From: Flavobacterium zhairuonense
Lineage (GTDB): Bacteria > Bacteroidota > Bacteroidia > Flavobacteriales > Flavobacteriaceae
Length of the DNA: 64,000 nucleotides
Reading direction: 5' to 3'
Assembly (NCBI RefSeq): GCF_004352915.1
Contig: NZ_SJSY01000076.1
Span: 558,001-622,000, forward strand
Position 1 is the first letter of the stretch, and each line of letters starts with the position of its first letter. Position numbers and translations under genes: made by a program. The notes beneath the pieces were generated by a model. It searched no databases, was not told the DNA's origin, and was given only the letters and a program-made list of their open reading frames with translations. This document shows, in pieces, positions 43,817 to 53,600 of the stretch.

Positions 43817-44356
43817 ATGACAAGAATGGATAACGAAAAAATTATAGAAGTTATTATTGAAAAAATAAATGATGGTTATGATGATTATGAAATCGAAAAG
43901 TTTTTAGAGCGACAAGAAATCAATTTAGATAAATTTGATAAACAACTCGATGAGGCTAAAAATAAAATCTTAGATTATAAACTAAAAACTTATCCTAAAC
44001 AAAATAAACTAGCATTCATCGCTTCATTATCTTTATTTGTAGCGTTCTTACTTTTTTTCCTGATTGGCATACCTTTACTAAATGTCACTAATGGAATAAT
44101 TCCCCTTTCAATATTGGGAGCATTTGCTATCAGTTTATCTGGATTTTACTCTATAATATATTACAAAAGCTGGAAAATCGATTTTATAGAAAAGATAGGG
44201 AAACCTAAATTAAATCTACAAACCTATATTTTAGTTTCTAGCTTGCCAACTGTTTTTTTATTTTTCATAATCTCTTGGAACTTTTTAGAAGGTCCCGGGC
44301 ATAATCTTTATAAATTAAGCATAACTTCTAAATTATTTAAATCACTCTTTCCATAA
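43817..44356 (+). CDS. Membrane protein next to the toxin/immunity pair
   Basis: The 179-aa product has an acidic helical N-terminal region of about 65 residues and four predicted membrane helices (about 70-90, 94-114, 132-150 and the C-terminal region). Its start is 26 bp after the immunity gene. It could be a second immunity factor, an accessory for toxin handling, or an unrelated cargo gene. A hairpin and a GC-rich palindrome follow it. Confidence 0.55.
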   Translation: MTRMDNEKIIEVIIEKINDGYDDYEIEKFLERQEINLDKFDKQLDEAKNKILDYKLKTYPKQNKLAFIASLSLFVAFLLFFLIGIPLLNVTNGIIPLSILGAFAISLSGFYSIIYYKSWKIDFIEKIGKPKLNLQTYILVSSLPTVFLFFIISWNFLEGPGHNLYKLSITSKLFKSLFP

Positions 44357-44373
44357 ATATTTTCCTCCGCTGG

Positions 44374-44392
44374 CGCGAGCGTCCCGCTCGTG
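44374..44392. repeat. GC-rich palindrome GCGAGCGTCCCGCTCG
   Basis: It is conspicuous in an AT-rich gap: GCGCGAGCGTCCCGCTCGTG, followed by AACGCAAAG, a family-1 word. It marks the end of the AT-rich toxin module. Confidence 0.6.
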
Positions 44393-44424
44393 AACGCAAA
44401 GTTCTTCTAAAATAAGAAAAGCAT

Positions 44425-44463
44425 AAAAAACAACTCAAAGACAAAAAATCATTGAGTTGTTTT
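44425..44463 (+). terminator. Intrinsic terminator after the toxin module
   Basis: The AAAAAACAACTCAA/TTGAGTTGTTTT stem with flanking A and T runs lies about 70 bp after the 43817 gene. Confidence 0.8.
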
Positions 44464-44518
44464 AAATCTAAAATTTCTCCCAAGAGAAAGACATTCAATA
44501 AAACTCAAAAATCTTATC

Positions 44519-44578
44519 AAAAGCCCAATTTGGAAACTAAAACTTATAGTTTCCCTACTCTCTTATTGGCTTTTTTTT
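44519..44578 (+). terminator. Second nested hairpin before the fibre gene
   Basis: The outer AAAAGCCCAAT/ATTGGCTTTTTTTT and inner GGAAACTA/TAGTTTCC arms give a stacked stem ending in an eight-T run. Similar hairpins follow the two fibre genes downstream. Confidence 0.7.
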
Positions 44579-44620
44579 AAACTACACTTCTACCCTTTAA
44601 ACCCAACAATCAATTAAAAA

Positions 44621-46588
44621 ATGAGTACAGAACACAACAGAATAAAAGTGGCTGATTTAGAAATAAATCAGCGAGACAAAATTCTAATCACTAATGCAAA
44701 TGGTGAATTAGAATTTCAAGATATAAAAAATATCAAATCAGAAAATTATAATGCGCTGGATTATACAACTGAAGGAAAAGCATTAGACGCCAGACAAGGA
44801 AAGGTTTTAAAAGACCTTATTGACACTAAAAGCGAAGACAAATCAAACAAAACAGATGATATTGAAGCCAATAAAGCATCTTCTGTAAAATATACTTCGG
44901 CTAAAAGTGTAGTTGACTGGTTTAAAAGTTTTTTGTTCCCAAATGTATCGTCAAAAACAACAACATTCATCGATACCGATTTAATTTTAACTGGCGACAG
45001 TGAAGATTCATTTAAAACCAAAACTGGAACTTTTGCACAATTAAAAGCGAATTTAAAATCATACTATGATGTCATTTACCAATCTTCTTTAGTCTCGGGA
45101 TCAAATATTAAAACAGTAAATGGAACTTCTATACTAGGCAGCGGAAATATAGCAACGCCTGACATGAATACGACAACTGCTCAAACAGTTTCAGGTGTTA
45201 AAACTTTCTTGAACTTAATGTTAGGTTTACGAAACGCTGCAAATACTTTTACCTCATTTATTACAAACGCTGCAACAGCATCACGAACCTGGACTTTTCC
45301 TGATAAAAGCGGGACTGTTGCAATGACTTCGGATTTGCCAACAAATGTTCTTAATACAGGAACGACAAATAGAATAGTTAAATACCTTGACTCTACTCAT
45401 GGTGCTAATAGTAGGATTGAAGATACTGGAAGATATTTAGGCATAGAAACGCTAAATAACCCTACAAAAGATATTACATTAGGTTATCAAGAAGATAGAG
45501 AAATAGGTGTTGAACAATCAAACTCAAGTGTTAAAGGACGAGATTTTACTTCTTCAGCAGGACGTACTGTCAACTTTGACTTAAGCTCAAATTTTGTTCC
45601 TTTAAATATTGGAGTACAATTATGGAGAGGTATGGCATCATCTCCTAATGGTGATGTTTATGCTTGTGTATATACAGGTGATATTTACAAGCAATCTGGA
45701 AGCCTTGGTAATTTTACAGCACAAGGAATAACTCAAAGATTGTATGTAAATATGGGAGGATATACTTCAAATATTTATGCTGCCGCCTTAAATAATGTTT
45801 ATAAAAGAACTAATGGAGCAAGTGATTTTAATGCTTATGGGCCTGGAGCTGGCCAAGCATGGGGATGTACGCAGTCTAGTGCAAATAATGATGTTTATTA
45901 TGCTGAAAAAGGAGGAGGTATCTATAAACAAACTGGAGGATCTGGATCTTTTGTATCAACCGGCGCTCCAAACTTAAATTGGCAAGGAATGTGTTCAAAT
46001 ATGGCAGGAGATATATACGCTTGCGCAAGTGGTGGTGATATTTATAAACAGGCTGGAGGAAGTGGTTCTTTTTTAGGATTAGGACAAACCTCAAGAAACT
46101 GGCACTCAATTGCAGTTTCCCCAATAAATGGAGATGTTTATGCTTGCGTAGATGGTGGTGACATCTACAGACAATTAGGAGGTAATGGCCCTTTTGTATC
46201 GTTGAATCAAGGAACTAGAGCGTGGCGAGGAATAACTGTAAATTCGATTGGAAATGTCTATGCTTGCGTTTATCAAGGTGACATTTGGATGCTAAACACT
46301 CAGAGCTTGGGTACTCCAAATCTAGATGGAGGAACTCATAAAACAAAATCAGGAACTGGAAAAGGCACAGGAAAAAGCCGAATAGAATTTTACACAGGAC
46401 AAAAAACAATTTCAGGAACAGATATGCAAGTTGAAACAATGCGAGTTTATCTTGACGAAAATGGATCTTTCGTATACCTCACACCTCCAAGTTATGCAAA
46501 TGATGCAGACGCAGATGCAGATGCAAACCTTCCTTCAAAAGCATTCTATAAAATAACTGGTAATCGTACGCTTTTTCAAAAGCCTTAG
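44621..46588 (+). CDS. Tail-fibre-like protein with tectonin-type beta-propeller repeats (655 aa)
   Basis: The N-terminal part has classic fibre phrases: HNRIKVADLEINQRDKI, LDARQGKVLKDLID, IKTVNGTSILGSGN and RTWTFPDKSGTVAMTSDL. About residues 320-560 contain at least six repeats of a WRGMA..NGDVYACVYTGDIYKQ.G type unit, each about 35-40 residues. This resembles tectonin/beta-propeller lectin repeats that bind sugars. A Lys/Gly/Thr-rich linker and a short C-terminal domain follow. No signal peptide. It could provide target binding for the particle or toxin. The first ~45 residues are shared with the broken gene at 46826. Confidence 0.78.
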   Translation: MSTEHNRIKVADLEINQRDKILITNANGELEFQDIKNIKSENYNALDYTTEGKALDARQGKVLKDLIDTKSEDKSNKTDDIEANKASSVKYTSAKSVVDWFKSFLFPNVSSKTTTFIDTDLILTGDSEDSFKTKTGTFAQLKANLKSYYDVIYQSSLVSGSNIKTVNGTSILGSGNIATPDMNTTTAQTVSGVKTFLNLMLGLRNAANTFTSFITNAATASRTWTFPDKSGTVAMTSDLPTNVLNTGTTNRIVKYLDSTHGANSRIEDTGRYLGIETLNNPTKDITLGYQEDREIGVEQSNSSVKGRDFTSSAGRTVNFDLSSNFVPLNIGVQLWRGMASSPNGDVYACVYTGDIYKQSGSLGNFTAQGITQRLYVNMGGYTSNIYAAALNNVYKRTNGASDFNAYGPGAGQAWGCTQSSANNDVYYAEKGGGIYKQTGGSGSFVSTGAPNLNWQGMCSNMAGDIYACASGGDIYKQAGGSGSFLGLGQTSRNWHSIAVSPINGDVYACVDGGDIYRQLGGNGPFVSLNQGTRAWRGITVNSIGNVYACVYQGDIWMLNTQSLGTPNLDGGTHKTKSGTGKGTGKSRIEFYTGQKTISGTDMQVETMRVYLDENGSFVYLTPPSYANDADADADANLPSKAFYKITGNRTLFQKP

Positions 46589-46600
46589 ATATCTCAAAAC

Positions 46601-46628
46601 AAAAGCTCCCAAATCAATTTGGCTTTTT
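46601..46628 (+). terminator. Hairpin after the fibre gene
   Basis: AAAAGC-TCC-CAAAT...ATTTGGCTTTT stem with a 3-nt bulge, starting 12 bp after the stop codon and ending in T residues. Confidence 0.65.
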
Positions 46629-46825
46629 CTAAAGTCATACCTACCTCTTACCCTTCATTCTACAAACTGTAAAATGAAACCCCTATTGTGACGCCACTAA
46701 CACAATTTTTAAACAACAATTTTTTAGGTCATTTCTAATATCAACCTAAAATAATTACGGTTACCCCTTAAAATAACTGAATACAAGCCCGTAAATTTTA
46801 TAAACCCGTAAATAATTAATTAAAA

Positions 46826-47266
46826 ATGAGTACAAATCACAACAGAATCAGAGTAGCAGACTAAGAAACAAATGAGCCAAACAAAATTTTAAAAACGAAT
46901 CAGAAAGGTGAATTAGAGTTTAGCGATCTTGAAAATCAGCAAACTAGTAGTGGTTATAAAATATTCACCGCAATACTAAATCAAACAGGAACTAAGCCTC
47001 CTATTGCTACTATATTAGAGAACACCATGGGCGACAATATTGTTTTCGAATATACTTCTAGAGGTACGTACACAGGTACATTAACTAATGCATTTCCAGA
47101 AGGAAAAACATTTTTCATCACCACTGCCCCAAATGCTCCAGGAAGCGGAAACATTTTTTATATAGGAAGAGTTGACAATAATACTATTGCCCTATCTTTT
47201 AGAAAAAGTATGACCGCTTTTGATGAAATCGCAAATGCAATGATGGAAATACGAGTATATCAATAA
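46826..47266 (+). pseudogene. Second fibre gene with one nonsense codon
   Basis: From the ATG at 46826 the frame reads MSTNHNRIRVAD, then TAA (46862-46864), then continues open for 134 codons to 47266. The intact paralogue has Leu (TTA) at the stop position, so one base change explains it. Downstream residues match the paralogue for about 30 codons (NKILKTNQKGELEFSDLEN). After that comes a different C-terminal domain (NIVFEYTSRGTYTGTLTNAF; AMMEIRVYQ). An internal ATG at 47027 could still give a 79-aa product. The arrangement suggests alternative fibre tips on a common N-terminus, one copy now silent. Confidence 0.8.
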
Positions 47267-47299
47267 CAAATCCTCAATAATCATTTTATAAGTTTTAAT

Positions 47300-47322
47300 G
47301 GGAACTTAAAGTTTAAGTTCCC
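47300..47322 (+). terminator. Intrinsic terminator after the broken fibre gene
   Basis: GGGAACTTAAA-G-TTTAAGTTCCC is a perfect stem 33 bp after the stop codon. It is followed by AAAACTTTTC rather than a clean T-run. Confidence 0.7.
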
Positions 47323-47370
47323 AAAACTTTTCATCCTTTTTACAAAATTCCTATTTCTTCTCATCCATTC

Positions 47371-47407
47371 TCTTTACAACCTTGTAAAGTCCCAGAACAT
47401 CAATGTT
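47371..47407. promoter_or_regulatory. Perfect palindrome shared with 36597-36635 (copy 2)
   Basis: CTTTACAA-CC-TTGTAAAG (47372-47389) is a perfect inverted repeat. It is followed by TCCCAGAACATCAATGTT, which parallels the copy before the lysis genes. The rest of this 392-bp gap holds a CTGCTAAGCAG palindrome (near 47411), an AAGAGAT/ATCTCTT stem (47475-47492) and a GTTAG..CTAAC palindrome (47590-47601). It has no ORF. Confidence 0.5.
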
Positions 47408-47658
47408 AAACTGCTAAGCAGCTCTTTTTTAAGCTCCATTTTTAGACACATCTTTACACTGTCGAAAGAAAAAAAAGAGATTAAAATCTCTTAAAAAATA
47501 CATCTTTTGAAAAAAAATATTATGCAGATAAATTACTAAAACTGCTTAGAAAATCTCTAAAAAACTATGCATTTATACCTCAAAGATTGGTTAGACCTAA
47601 CTACAATTTAATCATTCAGAATACGAACAAAAATTAAAGTCAAAAACAAAATTAGAAT

Positions 47659-50600
47659 ATGCCAACTAATCCAATTCCTGCGGTTCCAATTCCTACCGCC
47701 AGATATTACCCTCGATTGTCTGAGGTGATTACTGTAGATGATTTGCCAGAGTTTTTATCGTTTGTCGAAAATGGCCTGAACTCCATTTTTGATAAAATTC
47801 ATTATAAAAACCTGCAATATTCAAAAGGATATCGAGGCGATTCGGCTTTTTACAGCCTTGATATCGTAACAAGTAGTCCGCTTGCTCTTGAACTACCATT
47901 TGATCTCAAACTCGTCCTCAATCCAGATCTAAAAGATGGTGATCAGTCTATTTCATCATTTCCTATTACACTGGAATATCAATGGGAAATTTTAGCTTTC
48001 TTAAAAACATTCAGCTCCAGCAGTTTTTCTTTTTCTATAAAAGATTTTTATTCCGTGGGGTTACAGGTTTTCCGTATCAGCGAAGAACAGGTAATTGCTC
48101 ACATGATGAATATTTTTGTTGAAGCCGAAGAAGGCAAAACAAAATACGAACAACTTTTAGCCGATATCAATACTTTTGAAGAAACTATTACTAATGATCC
48201 TCTTTATCAGGAATTAGAATTTCCTGAAAATATCGAGCAGTCAATTCAAAGTCTGATTGATATTATTAAAACTAATCCTCTTATTACAAAATCGATTCCG
48301 TTATTATTTTTTGGAGTTTATATAGCTAGAGAAGGTTATAGTTTAAACGAAATCAAACAAAAACTACAGGATTTCTACAATATTGTAGCTCCAGACGGAA
48401 TTGAAGCTCACATCAAGAGAATCATTACTCCAAAAGCCAAAGCAACTTTAGAATTAAGTGCAGGTATTGAATTCCCTCAAAGCATTCTAAAACCTGTTAA
48501 TCCAAATGGTTCTGCTTTTCCTAATCAAGCAACTAAGTCCACTTTCGTATTTGCGAAAGCACAATTATACGCTGATACAGAAGCTGGAATTGGATATCAG
48601 GCAGAATTAGGCGGTGCATTGACACCTCCAAATGCGATGATTGGTAATACAGGTTTAATGCTTGAATTAGATACCTTAAAAGTCGATTTAAGCAAGAAAA
48701 CCAATATCCCAGAAGCTGATGCAGACGGGCGCCCGAATGATTTCGTTGGTGTTTATGCTCGCGCAGCTTCTGTTACATTGCCTTCAAAATGGTTTCATGA
48801 ACCAAAAGAAGGTGAAGAAGAAATAAATAACAAGCCTACGCTAAAAATTGGTACTTCTAATTTATTAGTGGGTTCTGGCGGTCTTTCTGGAAATATCTAT
48901 TTAGAAACTGTTCCTGAACCAAAAAATGGCTCGTTTACTTATTTTAATGACAAATTCGATTTCTACTACCCTATTACAATGTTTGAAAAAGACGAAGCAA
49001 ATGGTGTCGTAAATGAAAAAGAAATTGCAGATTATCCTGCTTTACTTGTCTATTTACAAAAATTATATACGGCCAAGTTGCCTTATACATTTAAATTTCC
49101 ATTAGCATTAAAAACAAAAGCTGAATTAAATTCTTCGACAATATATGCAGGCACAGATTACTCTTTTGATAATGCTTTAGATTATCAGACATTTTTATCT
49201 GAGCTGGAAGAAAACATGCTTTGGAAAACCATTGGTTCTGATACAAAAGGCTTCAAAGTCGGTTTTAATAAATTTGATATTACTTTCAAACAAAACAAAG
49301 TTGTCAATTCTAACATTAAAGGTGCTTTAGAAATTCCTAAACTTACAGAACAAAACGGTAATCCGTTGAAAGTTGGCATTGAAGGACATTTGTACGATGA
49401 TGGTGATTTTAACCTTACGGCATCATTCTCTAAAGACAATAAACCAAAAGCCAATTTATTTAATCTGGTAAATCTTGATTTTCACACTTTAGAACTTGGG
49501 AAACAAGATGAAGATTATTATTTAGGAACCTCTTGTTATGTTTCTTTTCAAGATTCTTTAATGGGAAATCTATTAAAAGGAAAAGGTTTTGAAGTTGAAA
49601 AACTACGCGTTTATAGTGATGGAAATATTGAAGTTGATGGCGGATCAATTCCTATTCATGTCAGTCTTTCTGTCAATTTGGGTCCGGTTCAGATGGCAGT
49701 TACCAATATCAATTTTGGTTCAACCCAAATCAACGACCGTAAATTTAATTTCTGGGGATTTGATGGAGCAATCAGTATTAATCCGCTTGGAGTTGATGCC
49801 CGCGGAGAAGGTATAAAATACTATTATCCGGTTGATGGTGATTCTTCAGGTTCTTTCATCAGAATCCAAACTATCGAAGTCGATTTAATTATTCCAGGAA
49901 CCGCTACAGAGGCTTCGGCGATGGCCATCATTAATGGTATGATTTCGCTTCCTGAACCTGGAAAATCCAAGGAATTTACCGGTGAGGTTTCATTAAAACT
50001 CCCAAAAGCAAAAATTTCAGGAAGTGTCGGCATGAGTTTTATGCCAAAATATCCAGCTTTCTTAATTGATGCAAGTATTGAGTTGCCTGTTCCAATTCCG
50101 CTTGGATTTCTGGCGATTAATGCCTTTAGAGGTCTATTAGGATTTAGATATGTCGCCACCAAAGAAGCTGTCGGACTAACAAAAGACGATTCTTGGTATG
50201 AGTATTATAAACATCCAAAACCAGGCATCAATCTTAAAAAATTCAGTGGGCCACCAGACTCTATGCAGTACAATTCTCCGTTTTCTATTGGGGCTGGAGC
50301 CACTTTTGGAACAGTTGCTGATGGCGGACATGTATTGTCATTGAGAGCCATGCTTTTATTGTCTCTCCCTACTCTATTTTATATTGAAGCTGGACTGAAT
50401 GTTATTTCAGGAAGATTAGGTCTTATTGAAGACGATCCTAGTAATCCGCCATTCTTTGCTATGGTTGCCTTTGGTGATGATTCCTTAGAATTAGCGGCCG
50501 GAGCAGATTTCAGCATTCCTAAAGATGGTGGTCAGATATTTAAACTCACTGCATTATTAGAAGCTGGGTTTTTCTTTAAAAATCAGAAACCTTGGTATGT

Positions 50601-53600
50601 TAATTTCGGAACAAAAGACAAACCAATTGAAGCTGAAGTTTTAACCTTGTTTAAAGCAAAAGCTTTCATTATGCTTTCTGCTCAGGGAATTGAAGCCGGA
50701 GCTCGATTAGATTTCAAATTACAACAAAGTTTTGGTCCAGCCAAAGTCAAATTATGGGCTTATCTGGAAATGGGAGGAAAAATCTCATTCAAACGCCCTC
50801 AAATGGGTGGTTATATTATAGCAGGCGGAGGAATTCAAATCAAGCTTTTAATCATTAATGTTGAAATTGCTTTAAATACCATATTTTCTGTAGAATCATT
50901 TAAACCTTTCTTGATTTATGCCAAATTAGAATTGAGCGTTCGTATCAAAATTGCTTTGGTAAGAGTCAGTAAAAAATTCACCGTTGAATTACAATGGGAT
51001 CTCAACCGAGTTATCGATCGTACGCCATACAGTCCGCTTCCAAAAGGAACTGTCGGAGATGGTGAAGATGACAGAACTTTAGAAAATGTCAAAGGAGTTC
51101 ATATGCTGACCAATCAGGCTTTTGCTTTGGATTATTTCAAATCTGCTGGAGAAAAAAATTATGATGATGACAAGCTTTTCCCAGACGGTACGCCAAGACC
51201 AGAGTTTATTACCTCAGTAATTCCTTTAGATACTTATATCGATATTAAAATGGCTAAAGGATTAATACCTAATGCTGAATTATCTAAAAAAGTAGGTGGA
51301 TATACTGGCGAAGCCAAAAACTACACCGATATGATGCCTCCTGAAGGAACATCTAAAGCGGGTAGAAAATTGCGTCAGGTTAAACACGAATACGGAATCA
51401 AATCAATCAATTTAAAATCATGGAATGGCTCTGAATGGGTAGATTATAATCCTTTTGAAGCCATTGTAAAAGACACTGAAAGAACCAAAGAATTAAAGGA
51501 CTTACCTTGGGCACATTGGCAAAAAGCAATTGACCAATATGATTCTATTCGAGTATTGGCGACAAATCCGTTTTCGTTTTTAAGTGCTGCAGAACCTGGA
51601 TGGCATGTTCCTGAACAATTGGGAATTACTTCTACAAAATTGTTCTGTGCTTCAACTGAAACCGAAAAACAGCATATGGATTTCCTTAACAAACAAATTG
51701 GAACTCGCTATTATGTGCCAATGCAGTACGAAGCTGACAAAATCAATGGATTGTTTTTCAAACTTATTGGAGAACTTCCTGTAATTGTTGACAACTATAA
51801 GCTTGAAGGTGGCGATTTCATGAGCATCACAACTGATGAAAATACTTTTGGTTATAACCGATCATTGTCTTTTAGAAATGATAACGAATTAGAAATTATT
51901 TTTCCTGAATCAGCGATTGATCCAGAATTAAATCTAACAACTCAGGCAAAAGAAATTAAAGTTACTGCTTATACAGCCTCTTTTAATGATGATGATAAAT
52001 TAGTGTCATACGTGCCTGTAAGCTTTAGCAAAACTAAGATGGGAGTATTTTCTGAAGAACAAACTTATACCAAAGCAGAACTTTTAAATACGGTCACCTT
52101 ATACACTGAAGAAATTGATAATCAGAAGAAAAAGATCGACAAAATTATAATTAGTCCACTTTCGGCAAAAGCAAAACGCATTAAAGAAATCAGAAACGAA
52201 ATTGCTGCATTATTTGATGATACGTATAGCGATTTAACAGGCGAAACTGAAATTACATTGACAGATCCTGTAAAGATTGCAAAATACAATTCGCTTATGG
52301 CTGACTTGGCAATCCTGAAATTGGATGCTGGTAATGAAAATGCTAATACTGGAGGCAATCCAAATGCATTGACTTTTACGCATTATTATGGCTATAATGG
52401 AAGCACTTTGTATGATTTTGATCAGGTAATCAAATTCAATGATTCGTATGTGATTACATTCCATCCAAAAGAGGATGCTAAAACTACTATTCTATTACAT
52501 GTCAATTCTGACGGTACTATTATTAGAGAACGTTTAATTAATGGAATTGTAACTTCTCTGCAGGTTGTAAATGGTAATTTGCTAATAACTCAAGCTTTAA
52601 ATGCAGAACAATGCAAAGGAATTGGCGAAGCAACAATCGATCTTGATTTTATTGTAGGATGTATCTCTCCTATTGCTGCAACGGCGATTGTTGAAATGGA
52701 TGAAGAGTTAAATCCGATTTTAGGAACTCAATATTTGAATACCTATTCTTTAAATTTTAACAAAATATTGCCATTAGCAAATAATGACCTTCTTTGGATT
52801 AATAATACGGCATCAAATGAAACGCAAATTAACTGGATTAAAGGAAGTGACCGAACTGTTATATATCGTTCTAAAATTAATTCAGAAGCAATTAAAGTTC
52901 TTGAGCTTAATGAGAATGAATTTAGTTTGATTACCAAGGATAAAAAAGTTATCCGTTTAAGTGTCAACAATGCATCAAAAGTAATTTCTGCGACAGATAC
53001 AAAAGTAATTTCTTCAACTGAAGTAGTTGAAATTGTCGATGCCATAATTGCGAATAATAAAACATTGCTTTCGGTTAAATTATCAAATGGCAAATTTGCT
53101 TTGGCACAAATTGATGGAAACACTATTTCATTAGTAAAAAATGACAGCATTTTTGATTCGGCAGTTTATTTATCAAATCAAACATTAAATGATAATTCCG
53201 TTGTGGCTTACAATACGCATTATTTGTTTGTATTGAATGAGACTTTAACCCAAGCAAGATTAATTAAGAGAGAAACAAATGTTGCTGATGCTTCAATAAT
53301 TCAGATTCAAAATGAACCATCTTTAAATGAAATTTTGATGCTTTCTAGTAAACCAAAAGAAAAAGGCGTTTATTTTTCATTGTTCAGTGATGCGTTTGAC
53401 AACTGTTCTTTACATCCTGCCGAACAAGTTTCTGTAACTGGTTCGACAACTGCTTTAACAAGCGGAACTGTCAATTATACGACATTGGATTTAATAAATG
53501 GCTTTGATTTTAGAAGAAATCTTAAAGAATCTAAAATAATTGCAACTGATGCCATCATTTGTTCAAGCCTAGAAAAATCAGAAGATCCAGAACTTGATTA

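Noticed and set aside
46862..46864. Recoding (readthrough or unusual amino acid) at the in-frame TAA
   Set aside because: TAA is not a known selenocysteine or pyrrolysine codon and no recoding structure is evident. A simple TTA to TAA mutation explains it.
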